This document shows positions 11,354 to 21,512 of a stretch of 35,000 bases of DNA, one piece after another. The translations under genes and the position numbers were made by a program. Position 1 is the first letter of the stretch. Each line of letters begins with the position of its first letter. This DNA comes from Chrysomallon squamiferum (taxonomy: Eukaryota; Mollusca; Gastropoda; Neomphalida; Peltospiridae). The notes below the pieces were generated by a model. The model saw only the letters and a list, made by a program, of their open reading frames with translations, was not told the DNA's origin and ran no database searches. Where the stretch lies: assembly GCA_012295275.1 (NCBI GenBank), contig CM022669.1:773073-808072 (forward strand), given 5' to 3'.

Positions 11354-12280
11354 CTACATACATTTCTCTGGTACAGAGATTGTGTTCAGAGTGTGGTTGC
11401 CTACTTTGAGTTTTTCAAGAACATACCCAGGTCGTGTATCACGTTCTCTGAAAACAAACGGGTACGTGCTGTACAGTCTGCTACAGTTAACGGTGAAAGT
11501 AGCAACTACGACGTTCTCTCTGTGTAAGTAGCCCAGGGACGTGCAGTTTTTCACATCATACGACTTGAGAAAGGTTTCCGCCTTACAGGGCACTGAAACC
11601 CGCAGCTTTTCAAACACGCGTGTCTGAATCGGGTACACTTCGTCTTTTTTGTACACGTAGTCTCTGATGTTGGAGAAGAAACCAAATACATGCGTGGCAT
11701 TCTCTTTAAAGAAAAATATGTCTACAAATGGATACTTATACTTATATCCTTTTAGTTCTGGAAGACTGTTTAGATAGAATTTCCACTGAAAATTTGTTGG
11801 AGAGGTAACTGCGAATCCAGGAACCTTTGACAAAATGTTTCTAACTTTGTCAAGGTTTGTGTCAACTATGACTACGTCAATGTCGTCATCCCAAGGAATA
11901 ATTCCGTGATGTCTGTAAGCACCAAGAAGCGATCCTCCCCAGAGAAAACACGTCAGGTTTCCTTTTTCACAGGCCGCCAAGAATCTGCGCAAGGAACGAA
12001 GCATCAACGTTAGGTCTTTGTTTGACGCTCGGGGCACGAAGTGTTTTAGAACGCTATCGTTTTGCAGTTTATTTAGATCCTGAACACTTCCGGGACCGCT
12101 ACTCGGTGAGGCTCGTGTCAGACTGCTGGTTTCTTCTCTAGTGTCGTTATATGTACGCACGTTTGTTTGCAGGCGTTTGAACATGTGACTCAGCTTCCCT
12201 ACTGGAACGTAGAGAAGTGCAGAGAGAGATATGGAAAGGAGTGTTACAATCAAAAATTGCCTCCTCACTCGAAGATTCAT
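11354..12280 (-). CDS. LicD/fukutin-like family protein, type B, intact (308 aa)
   Basis: Predicted type II Golgi-membrane LicD-family transferase. Seen: a short basic N-terminus (MNLRVRRQ), a membrane segment at about 9-26, and a stem. The core is GGSLLGAYRHHG (115-126), WDDDID (130-135) and PFVDIFFF (184-191), then VPCK (230-233) and YPFVFR (273-278). Cysteines C232, C246, C266 and C307 have the same spacing as in the other copies. Sequons N45, N74, N108, N194, N245, N265 and N295 fit a lumenal domain. The whole coding region is one open exon, and the ATG matches the start of the second copy (MNL). It is about 26 residues shorter than the type A gene at 418, all in the N-terminal stem and tail. 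Acceptor substrate and donor are unknown. Confidence 0.88.
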   Translation of the reverse strand: MNLRVRRQFLIVTLLSISLSALLYVPVGKLSHMFKRLQTNVRTYNDTREETSSLTRASPSSGPGSVQDLNKLQNDSVLKHFVPRASNKDLTLMLRSLRRFLAACEKGNLTCFLWGGSLLGAYRHHGIIPWDDDIDVVIVDTNLDKVRNILSKVPGFAVTSPTNFQWKFYLNSLPELKGYKYKYPFVDIFFFKENATHVFGFFSNIRDYVYKKDEVYPIQTRVFEKLRVSVPCKAETFLKSYDVKNCTSLGYLHRENVVVATFTVNCSRLYSTYPFVFRERDTRPGYVLEKLKVGNHTLNTISVPEKCM

Positions 12281-12402
12281 GTCGCAGTCGTAGTTGTCGT
12301 ATATACAGTTGATGAGGATTTGTCAGCTATAACACTTCTTGCCGATCGTACATTTATTAAATCTTCCAAACACTCAGTTTTTGAGTTTGTCCTGTCTCGT
12401 TT

Positions 12403-12425
12403 CTAAAATTAAAACAAACAAAAAA
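12403..12425 (-). other. Probable 5'-UTR splice acceptor of third LicD gene
   Basis: On the - strand a T-rich run, TTTGTTTGTTTTAATTTTAG, ends with AG at 12404-12403, 122 bases upstream of the ATG at 12280. Together with perfect donors upstream (13728 and 13786) it suggests a non-coding first exon and an intron of about 1.3 kb. Confidence 0.5.
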
Positions 12426-12813
12426 TAATTTAATAATAATAAAACCAAAAATAATGAATTTCTTTTACGTATTCCTTTCATCGAAGACGCTAACAAATCT
12501 TTTTTTCACAGTAATACATTCCACAATGTAATATATTCCCAAAAATTAGTTTGAAAATATACCGTGTTGACAAAAACAATGAACCGTTTTTGTTTTATCA
12601 ACAGTGAAATTTAATATAACACTTCAATTAAAATTTGAACAAAATGTCACATCTTCTGTATTTTACTTTCCCATATTAAAGTATTTGTCATACGAATACT
12701 GAAGTGAACACTGACACTGGTAACAGTATATTCTTACCAGGACTGAAAGTACTTGACACTGATGTTTGTAGAACGTTACAACAACAGTGTATATACTAAC
12801 ACAGACATACACA

Positions 12814-12976
12814 CAATAATAATAACAAAAATAATAATAATAATAAAGACAACAACAATAATACTAATAAGAAGAACAATAATAACAATAACAAAGATAA
12901 TAATAATAACAATAACAACAACAACAACAATAATAATAATAATAATAATAATAATAACTATAATAACTATAATAAA
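12814..12976. repeat. AAT/AAC trinucleotide repeat
   Basis: Interrupted AAT and AAC units, within the proposed 5' intron of the third gene. Confidence 0.9.
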
Positions 12977-13710
12977 TCACGTGGAATGGCTTTTATTGTA
13001 GTTTGCTTTGCACTAAACTGTTATATTCTGCATTCAGCTACACGACAGAAGAGCTGAACATAAAACGCCAGGAAGAAATAATTTAAAGCTACAGAATACC
13101 AAATATTGATAAAACTGTTAACTGAAAAATGTTGCTTATGTAAGTTTGAACTTACCAGGCGTTGCACCGGGTTAAAGCTGGTAATATGTTTAATTCAGAT
13201 CAGTGAAAAGTTTCTCAAAACCGAATTAAAAAAAAAGAGAAGAAATAAATAAGGAAATGCTGTCACGTGACACGTATTATTTTACCGTGTTACAAGAAGG
13301 TGATAAACATATTTGTTTTTTTATGACTCAGCGTGTTGTAACAAGGTGACACTGCCACTGATATCTAAAATCAAACTGATACACAAAGTATTCACTATAG
13401 TCAGTATAAAACTGAGTAAATATATGGTGTTCTATCAATTGTAATTTAGCTTAAATAATTTATTCAGTACGATCGAATGGGAAATTGTCATCACTATCTT
13501 TTTTTTCCAACAATGAAATAAAGCGAAAACTAGATTTTTCAACACTAATATGAGTTGCATGAGATAATAAATTTTCTGAAAAATACTTAGAAGTTTTACT
13601 GAATGTCGAAATAAAAAAAATAATAATAATAAAAAAAAATAAAAATAAAAATAAAAATAAAAAAAATAAAGAAAACATAATTCTAATAAAAAAATGTCAC
13701 GAAGATGTCG

Positions 13711-13793
13711 CTCAGGTATTGTACTTACCTGTCAGACAGTGAAAAGATGGACTGTAATGTGATGTAAACTCAGGTATTGTACTTACCTGTAAA
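13711..13793 (-). other. Duplicated splice-donor consensus, possible 5'-UTR exon end
   Basis: The + strand phrase CTCAGGTATTGTACTTACCT occurs twice, at 13711 and 13769. On the - strand each copy reads CAG or AG followed by GTAAGT, a perfect 5' splice site (intron starts 13728 and 13786). They lie upstream of the third LicD gene in the right orientation. They could be alternative donors of its leader exon, but no transcript evidence is available here. Confidence 0.4.
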
Positions 13794-14097
13794 GCACCTG
13801 ACAGTGGAAATACAGAGTGTAGAGTGTTACTATGAAACTTCTCAGAATGCAGCGGCCTGCTGTTTATTGATGATTCTGATACAAAACATTGTTGACGTCG
13901 GTGACACCGATCACTGACACCAAGGGAAGCCATTAAAAACTCGTTTCATTTACTCAGTGAATCAGCTGTTCATGTTTTGTCATTTGAACAGGAATCTATC
14001 GAGTTTTTTGGTCAATACTGTATTTTAAGTATTTGAAATAAAATGATAGAAATAAATGATGAAAATAATATTACGTGTTAAAAACAACAGCTGTAGC
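13794..14097. other. Unique sequence upstream of duplicated donors, nothing firm
   Basis: About 300 bases of mixed composition. If the donors at 13728/13786 are real, a leader exon and promoter for the third LicD gene would lie here, but no TATA box or other element was recognised. Confidence 0.3.
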
Positions 14098-14190
14098 AAC
14101 AATAACAACAACAACAATATAAATGAACAACATCAGCAACACAACAAAATAATAATAATAATAATGATGATAATAATAATAATAATAATA

Positions 14191-14234
<44 letters not shown>

Positions 14235-14362
14235 GTAATAACAGTAGTACTACTACTACTACTAATAATAATAACAGTAGTACTAATAGTAGTACTAATA
14301 GTAGTAGTAGTAGTAGTAGTGTGGTGTCGGTTGTAGGAATAATAGTAGCAGTTAAAGTAGTG

Positions 14363-14403
<41 letters not shown>

Positions 14404-14405
14404 TA
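14098..14405. repeat. Compound AAC/AAT/ACT/AGT trinucleotide repeat
   Basis: AAC, then AAT (14148-14235), then mixed TACTAC and AGTAGT units to 14405. The Val-rich frame over it is a repeat artefact. Confidence 0.9.
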
Positions 14406-14705
14406 GAAGTAGTGCTAAGAACAGTAATAGCTGTATTAATAGTAATAGTAATAATTTCGGCTGTAGTTGTAGTGCTATTAAAACTAGCAGAGAGATGAAA
14501 AACGAATCTAGATATAATAAAGTTTCTACGACATTAAAACTCGTATTTGTTGATAATGCAGAAATGTTTTAGTAAAACGCTTTGTTCTGCTCAGTTTTTA
14601 ACTGGACTCTGCAGCTTCATGTCTGGATGGCAGCTAGGTTTTCCAGTCGTTGTTTCTCATTCTGTGTTTAGAACAGTATGCAGTATGTGAGTTATACACA
14701 TAACC

Positions 14706-14728
14706 AAACTAACTAACTAACTAACTAA

Positions 14729-14789
<61 letters not shown>

Positions 14790-14799
14790 AATAATAATA
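14706..14799. repeat. AACT then AAAT tetranucleotide repeat
   Basis: About five AACT units followed by about 16 AAAT units and a few AAT. Confidence 0.95.
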
Positions 14800-15011
14800 T
14801 AAAAAAGATTTTAAAAATATGTTTTATTTTTCACACTGATATGTTTTCTACAAGGCTGTGTGTGCATTCAGCTGAGTGTGTCACGGTGCATCACTTGCTG
14901 TCAGTCTGTGATTTCTTGCCAGCGGGTCTCGTCCACACACGAATGATTAGCAGCTACAACTGCTGTAGTCAGTGCTAGACAGCTGCTCATTAACTTACAC
15001 ACGTCAGGGGT
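14800..15011. other. Short unique stretch, nothing recognised
   Basis: Ordinary sequence between two repeats, slightly richer in GC than the surroundings; no open frame of note. Confidence 0.4.
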
Positions 15012-15131
15012 CTGTGCAGTATATTTATAATTTGAATTGATCTCTGAAGTATATTTATAATTTGAACTGATTTGTGAAGTAGATTTCTAATATGAACTGA
15101 TTTGTGAAGTAAATTTATAATTTGAACTGAC
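15012..15131. repeat. 30-bp minisatellite, four copies
   Basis: Four head-to-tail 30-bp units starting at 15012, 15042, 15072 and 15102, each containing GAAGTA..TTT.TAAT.TGAACTGAT with a few substitutions. Its unit is unrelated to the neighbouring 31-bp array. Confidence 0.85.
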
Positions 15132-15183
15132 ATATTTTTAAAACAAATTTCTAATGTCGTAAATTAACCCAAATGTTTCTTTG

Positions 15184-16110
15184 CAGTGTATGGTTACAAA
15201 GTGATATTTCTATACAGTGTATGGTTACAAAGTGATGATGTTTCTATACAGCGTATGGTTACAAAGTGATGTTTCTTTACAGTGTATGGTTACAAAGTGA
15301 TGATGTTTCTATACAGTGTATGGTTACAAAGTGATGTTTCTTTACAGTGTATGGTTACAAAGTGATGATGTTTCTATACAGTGTATGGTTACAAAGTGAT
15401 GATGTTTCTATACAGTGTATGGTTACAAAGTGATGTTTCTTTACAGTGTATGGTTACAAAGTGATGATGTTTCTATACAGTGTATGGTTACAAAGTGATG
15501 TTTCTATACAGTGTATGGTTACAAAGAGATGTTTCTATACAGTGTATGGTTACAAAGAGATGTTTCTATACAGTGTATAATTACAAAGTGATGATGTTTC
15601 TATAGAGTGTATGGTTACAAAGAGATGTTTCTATACAGTGCATGGTTACAAAGAGATGTTTGTATACAGTGTATGGTTACAAAGAGATGTTTCTATACAG
15701 TGTATGGTTACAAGGTGATGATGTTTCTATACAGTGTATGGTTACAAAGTGATGTTTCTATACAGTGTATGGTTACAAGGTGATGATGTTTTTATACAGT
15801 GAATGGTTACAAAGTGATGTTTCTATACAGTGCATGGTTACAAAGTGATGTTTCTATACAGTGTATGGCTACAAAGAGATGTTTCTATACAGTGTATGGC
15901 TACAAAGAGATGTTTCTATACAGTGTATGGTTACAAAGAGATGTTTCTATACAGTGTATGGTTACAAAGAGATGTTTCTATACAGTGTGTGGTTACAAAG
16001 TGATGTTTCTATACAGTGTATGGTTACAAAGAGATGTTTCTATACAGTGTGTGGTTACAAAGTGATGTTTCTATACAGTGTATGGTTACAAAGAGATGTT
16101 TCTATAAAGT
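15184..16110. repeat. 31/34-bp minisatellite
   Basis: About 29 copies of a unit containing TTTCTATACAGTGTATGGTT followed by ACAAAGTGATG. Units are 31 bp, or 34 bp where an extra ATG is present (GTGATGATG), mainly in the 5' half. In the 3' half GAGATG replaces GTGATG in many copies, removing a TGA and opening two + strand frames of about 85 codons with a 31-residue period. These are unlikely to be genes. Confidence 0.95.
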
Positions 16111-16202
16111 AAATAAAGAGGAAACCTGCTGCACCAGGTAATGTACTATTAAGTTGTGTGTCTGTTGGTTTTTTTTGTATCTTTCCTTCTTCTTCTTATT
16201 CT

Positions 16203-16204
<2 letters not shown>

Positions 16205-16267
<63 letters not shown>

Positions 16268-16285
16268 GCTGCTATTGTTGTTATT

Positions 16286-16318
<33 letters not shown>
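16205..16318. repeat. ATT tract and poly-T
   Basis: About 21 ATT units (16205-16267), then 26 Ts (16293-16318). Confidence 0.95.
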
Positions 16319-16322
<4 letters not shown>

Positions 16323-16656
16323 AGTTTTGAAGTATGTTATTTTTGAGTTTTGGTTCACGTTAAGTTTATACACAAAGACACCATTGACCTATATAAAACT
16401 TGCGGGCGCTGGCCGAACTTACACACCTGTAATGCGAGCCTCTAGAGAAATCTATTGAGATCAAGAAATAAATTATTTCTAGTATTTTAGTCAGGAAGAA
16501 AACGCGTAGCGAAATCAAATCGTGGTGAACAAAGAGCTTTGCTGTCCCATTTGAAACCACAACGAATGGCTTGACATAACAAAACTAAGAGAAAGAAAAA
16601 GAAAACATTCAGAAAAAGCAAGAATGTTTATTTTCATTTTATTTCTTAATTTTTGG

Positions 16657-16704
<48 letters not shown>
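16657..16704. repeat. AAT trinucleotide tract
   Basis: About 16 AAT units. Confidence 0.95.
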
Positions 16705-16752
16705 GTAAAAAAACTCATTTCCTCGTGTAAAGAAAATTATCAACTGAAAAAA

Positions 16753-17075
16753 GTATATTATATCAACACACTGTGTATATTTTGTATAGATTTTATCAAT
16801 TGGTTGTATTATATTTATTTATATCAACATACCGTTTATATGTTGTATTTATATCGACATATTGTATTATGATATGTGTGTGTATTAACATACTGATAAT
16901 TTTGCTCTATTTGCATAATACATCTGTTGTATTTATATCGACACATTCTACTTATGTTCTACTTATATCAACACATAATATGTGATGTTGTATATAAACC
17001 AACTCTCATTGTATATATCTTGTACTTTTAATCAATGTGTATTGTGTTGTTCTTGTATCAAATAATTATGTATAT
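16753..17075. repeat. Degenerate ~30-bp repeat, locus 1
   Basis: Diverged units of about 30 bp with the phrase TTGTATTTATATCGACATAT or close variants. The same phrase forms the array at 19424-19720, so the two loci belong to one repeat family. Confidence 0.7.
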
Positions 17076-17201
17076 ATTGTATTTAAAATTAAAAAGCAAA
17101 CAAGAAAATGAATTACAAAATTAAATAAGTTATTAAATTATTAATTAAAACTGACAAAAGGATAATTTTATTTAATTTACATCTTTATGTGTGTTGTTTT
17201 A

Positions 17202-17224
17202 CTCTCTCTCTCTCTATCTATCTA

Positions 17225-17261
<37 letters not shown>

Positions 17262-17293
17262 CTATCTATGTCTCTCTTTCTCTATCTCTCTCT

Positions 17294-17383
<90 letters not shown>
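17202..17383. repeat. CT dinucleotide repeat
   Basis: CT units with TCTA interruptions in the 5' half and a pure run of nearly 40 units at the 3' end. Ser/Leu frames over it are artefacts. Confidence 0.95.
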
Positions 17384-17385
<2 letters not shown>

Positions 17386-17547
17386 GTTCCAATAGTTTTG
17401 TTACGGCTGAAAGATGTTCCACAAGGGAGATCACTCTTGTTTAAAATCAGACCTGGTAAAATCTAAAACAGAGATATATTTAGAATAAGTAAACAAAAGC
17501 TGCTCCTGCAGCCACGGAAACAACGGTATGTTGTAGTAAGTGCTCCC

Positions 17548-17722
17548 CTATTGTTACTGCTATAACTATTACAGCTACCACTGTTACATATACTACTGTA
17601 TACTAGTCTATTATCACTACTACCATTACTACTACTACTACTACCACTACTACTACTACTACAACTACAACTACAACTACTACTACTACCACTACTACTA
17701 CTACTACAACTACAACTACTAT

Positions 17723-17756
<34 letters not shown>

Positions 17757-18277
17757 GCTATTACTATTGCTACTGCTACTGTTAATACTACTGTTGCAGG
17801 TACTATTGCTACTACTACTTTTACAACAACGACATCACAAAATACTGCATACCAGTTTAGTGTTACAACTACTACTACTACCGTGTTACAGTGACGATTT
17901 CGTATACTGCTATTAGTCATTACCATTATTACTATCGTTGATACTACTGTTAAAACCACAACAGCAACGATGTCATATGCTACTATTACTACTGTTACTA
18001 CCATCACTGTTATTACTAGTGTTACAACGACATCACATAATATTATTTATTAATCTACATTATTTACTCTGCTAGTAAAATAACAATACACTAATCTAGT
18101 ATTTTACTATTAGTAGTATTTCTACAACTACTACTGTTACTTCTAGCACTAATACTACTACTATTACTGTTACTACTATTAGTATTTCTACTACTATATC
18201 TACTATTAGTTCTACTACTACTACTGTTGCTACTACTACTACTGCTACTACTACTACTACTGTTACTACTGCTAGTT
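17548..18277. repeat. Interrupted ACT trinucleotide region
   Basis: ACT/TAC triplets with GTT, GCT and CCA variants, densest at 17612-17765 and 18108-18275. A phrase like GTTACAACGACATCACA recurs near 17819 and 18021, hinting at a longer duplicated unit. The Val-rich - strand frame is a repeat product. Confidence 0.85.
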
Positions 18278-18841
18278 AATTAAGAAATACATTTTACACT
18301 GTGAAGCTGTTTTTCGTTAGCGCAGGAGATGTTTTAAACGTGGTTTATACACTTTTATCTACAGTCACCTTTAAACACCACAGCATCACTGTTATCAATC
18401 ACGTGCTGATATTTTCTTCTTCTTCGTTTTCTTAATCGTTTAGAACAGTTTAATAATAAAACACAACAACTACGAACGTTAAGAAAAGTTTACGTAGAAA
18501 ATAATTCATTTCGTGGATACATTTACAAGCTTTTCTTTGTCTCAGGCGCTGATCCAGGTGAATTTTTAGAGGGGAATGGGAAAAGAAAAATCCTGTACGT
18601 CGTTTTATGTGGCGTGTGATGGAATAAAGAGGTTTATTTCTTAAACGTGTGGAATGATTTAGAGGATGTTAAATTATTAAACGTCACTCTGAAATGATAA
18701 TTAAGTAACAGCGCTATTGTGATGTGTTAAGACCTTCATGTTTAATGATCTTTTATATCCTCTGCTGACTCGCCATTTGTCAACCCTTAGTACGGCCATT
18801 AACAATCGTTATTCTTATTTATTTTGCTTTTAATTATGGCC
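18278..18841. other. Unique sequence, nothing recognised
   Basis: About 560 bases of moderately complex DNA with no supported open frame, RNA gene or repeat. Confidence 0.5.
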
Positions 18842-18843
18842 AT

Positions 18844-18874
<31 letters not shown>

Positions 18875-18956
18875 TTTTATTGGTTCAATATTTTCAAGCT
18901 ATCAGTATTTTAGATTTTCACATACATTTATTATTATTTATTTATTTATTTATTTG
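18842..18956. repeat. Two TTTA tetranucleotide runs
   Basis: TTTA runs at 18842-18879 and 18926-18956 separated by unique sequence. Confidence 0.9.
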
Positions 18957-19116
18957 CCTTTTACCGATGGAGAATCAATGAACAAATTATAGATGTTGTT
19001 GAATAGCAAAGGCTATAATATTCTAAAAACGAAATGACGTAACACTGTATTTTCTACTAACCAAGCAGGATTTTTGATGCAAAATTTACATCTTCAGACA
19101 GATGTGTGAAGATTAA

Positions 19117-19220
19117 AATGTGAAATTATTATTATTATTTTTTTTTTTCACTCTGTATTCAAAGATATAAAATGTGAAATTATTATTATTATTTTTTTTT
19201 TTCCACTCTGTATTCAAAGA
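19117..19220. repeat. ~52-bp tandem duplication
   Basis: A unit beginning AAAATGTGAAATTATTATTA, followed by a T-run and CACTCTGTATTCAAAGA, is present twice in a row (about 19117-19168 and 19169-19220), differing at few positions outside the T-run. Confidence 0.85.
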
Positions 19221-19389
19221 GTAAATTTTCCGGTTTAAAATTGATCACTTCTTGTTCAAACAAATCATTTTGGTTAGAAATGTCATTTGCAATCAATCGA
19301 ATACAATACTGCAGAGTTTCCACACCCACAGTTTCAGTTGTGTTAAGAGGCATCCTGTATTGAGCTGACAATCCTACATTCGTTAAGCA
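19189..19389 (-). other. CDS-like fragment of unknown identity
   Basis: A 74-codon - strand frame (ATG at 19413) is not repeat-derived except for its last few lysines. Its balanced composition (such as VGVETLQYCIRLIANDI) resembles a coding exon. A plausible acceptor, TTACATTTTCCGCAG, ends at 19390. No good donor or homology was recognised. It could be a remnant exon, a transposon scrap or chance. Confidence 0.2.
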
Positions 19390-19423
19390 CTGCGGAAAAT
19401 GTAACCATAGCAACGTTAACGTT

Positions 19424-19720
19424 AACCCTGCATATGTTGCATTTATATCAACACTTTATATCTGTTGCATTTATGTCAACTCACTGTATATCTAAAGTAT
19501 TTATATGAACACATTGTATATCTTTGTATTTATATCAACACATTGTGTATCTGTTGTATTTATAGCAACACATCGGATGTATGTTGAACTTATATCAACA
19601 CATTGTATATCTGTTGTATTTATATCAATACATTGTATATTTTTGTATTTATATCAATACATTGTATATATTTTTGTATTTATATCAACACAGTGTATAT
19701 ATTTATATTTATATCAATTT
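19424..19720. repeat. ~30-bp minisatellite, locus 2
   Basis: About nine units of roughly 30 bp carrying TTTATATCAACACATTGTAT and a TCTGTTGTA spacer, with substitutions. It belongs to the same family as 16753-17075. Confidence 0.8.
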
Positions 19721-20221
19721 TATTTAACGGCATTGTTCACATTTGGAATATAAAAATAAACAGCGTTTAGGAAGTAAAATAACGTGATTTGGTTGTCACA
19801 TTTTTGTAATCAGAGAATGTACTTCATTTATAACCGCACGTAAAATAAGAAACTTTAACATATTTGAACAGTGTATTACCGGTATTTATTTATTTATTTA
19901 TTCATTTATTTAATTTTGGTGTTAGTCTGATGTCATACTTACTGTTTTATATAACAACGGATTAAATACCTGGAGAAATGTTAAACTTATTTTCAGTCAT
20001 AAGAAAAAGTACATTTTAGAACAAAGAACAAAACTCCACATTCTTAGGATAATCAAAATTTCTTTTACTCGTATCCAAAAAATGTAGTTTAGTTACACAC
20101 GCAAAAACACACACACTAATACATTAATACACATGTACACAAAATATAATTATATACACACAAAAGCACATACAAACATTCAAATAAGCCTGAGGCCAAG
20201 CAAAACAAAAATATTAATTTA

Positions 20222-20227
20222 TTTATT
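20222..20227 (-). terminator. Possible polyadenylation signal of fourth LicD gene
   Basis: AATAAA on the - strand, 166 bases beyond the TAG stop at 20396-20394, just past an AAT/AGT tract. A plausible 3' end, but the hexamer is common here. Confidence 0.35.
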
Positions 20228-20241
20228 ACCTTTTTAATAAA

Positions 20242-20295
20242 ACTACTAGTAGTAGTAGTAGTAGTAATAATAACAATAATAATAATAATAATAAC

Positions 20296-20349
<54 letters not shown>

Positions 20350-20370
20350 TAATAATAATAATAATAATAA
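20242..20370. repeat. AGT then AAT trinucleotide repeat
   Basis: About seven AGT units followed by over 30 AAT units, within the likely 3'-UTR of the fourth LicD gene. Confidence 0.95.
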
Positions 20371-20393
20371 GCATCTTTCCAGTCACACATGAA

Positions 20394-21512
20394 CTAACAA
20401 CATGTTGTTATTGGCACAGAGATATTTCTAAGTATTCTATTCCCTTTCTTCAGAATTTCTAAAACGTTCCCGGAACGAGGGTCTTTTTGTCGGAAGACAA
20501 AAGGGAAAATGCTATATAAATGTTTACACGGGATGTATGCTGAGTGAACAGGGGCGCCATCTTTGTGCGTGCAGCTTGGCGAGTAACAGTCGTTTATTCC
20601 GTACAAGCGGAAAATAATTTCCTCCATTTTACAGGGCACCGGAACACTGAGGTGCTCAAAAACGCGGAGCTGAAGTGGAAAGATGTCTGGTATGGGGTTA
20701 ACGAGCTCGAACTTGAGCGAACCTGAGAGAGACCAGAGGTGAGTGGAATCGTACGAGAAGAAGAAGATGTCGAGAAACGGCCACGTGAACTTCTGATCCG
20801 GAACTGGCTGCAGATCACGTTTATAAAACTTCCAGTGACTGTCGTGTGGACTCAGCAGACCGTATCCTTCAACGCGTGACAGGGCATGCTTGATTCTCCT
20901 CCAGTCAGACGCGTTCATAACTAGGTCAAAGTCGTCGTCCCACGGAATGAAGCCATGGTGACGATACGCGCCGAGAAGAGACCCGCCCCACAAGAAGTAG
21001 GTTAAGTGTTCTCTCTCGCACGCTCGCATGAACGTTTCAAGAACAATCAGAAGATTTACCTTCTCCTGTGACGTCATCAAAGGCATGAAGTATTCAATGA
21101 CCGAGTCGTTCTGGTACTGCTGCTGACTGGGCGCGGGGCCCATCTTGCGCACATGCGCTTTGATGCTTTGTTCATCCACCTCAACAGAGATCGCAGTGTT
21201 TCCCCGCGTCACAGCTTCACACTCCAGTGGGAAATTCTGCTGGTCTAAAATCACCTTTGCGAGGTAATAGTTTCCTACGTACTGCAGCGGGGCAGGCAGC
21301 AGCAACTTCAGAAACGGCAGTGCGACGACAATGACGAACAACATCATCAACGTGAAAACCTTTTTCCTTATTCTATTTCTACACAGCTTGATAGTGTCAG
21401 CCGGCTTCTCCATCGCCCACTCCACCGACAGCAGCTTAAACACACATTTTCTTTTTAGAGCGTTATACACGTACAACAGATAGGACTTGGTGAAAAAAAC
21501 TCTTGAAAACAT
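20394..21512 (-). CDS. LicD/fukutin-like family protein, type A, intact (up to 372 aa)
   Basis: Predicted type II membrane LicD-family transferase, the closest paralogue of 418-1422. Seen: a membrane segment at about 52-72, then LLPAPL and DQQNFP shared with the first gene. The catalytic GGSLLGAYRHHG (176-187), WDDDFD (191-196) and PFLDIFFF (245-252) follow, with VPCK (292-295) and FPFVFR (336-341). Cysteines C294, C309, C329 and C371 keep the family spacing. Residues 170-205 are identical to 132-167 of the first gene. Sequons include N135, N200 and N363. The frame opens at 21512, but M34 (21413) aligns better with the start of the first gene and has G at -3 and G at +4, so a 339-residue product is likely; the first 33 residues may be leader sequence. 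Coding is a single exon. Confidence 0.87.
   Translation of the reverse strand: MFSRVFFTKSYLLYVYNALKRKCVFKLLSVEWAMEKPADTIKLCRNRIRKKVFTLMMLFVIVVALPFLKLLLPAPLQYVGNYYLAKVILDQQNFPLECEAVTRGNTAISVEVDEQSIKAHVRKMGPAPSQQQYQNDSVIEYFMPLMTSQEKVNLLIVLETFMRACEREHLTYFLWGGSLLGAYRHHGFIPWDDDFDLVMNASDWRRIKHALSRVEGYGLLSPHDSHWKFYKRDLQPVPDQKFTWPFLDIFFFSYDSTHLWSLSGSLKFELVNPIPDIFPLQLRVFEHLSVPVPCKMEEIIFRLYGINDCYSPSCTHKDGAPVHSAYIPCKHLYSIFPFVFRQKDPRSGNVLEILKKGNRILRNISVPITTCC

Noticed and set aside
15799-16112. Two overlapping + strand frames of 83-88 codons
   Set aside because: Periodic translation of the 31-bp minisatellite in two phases.
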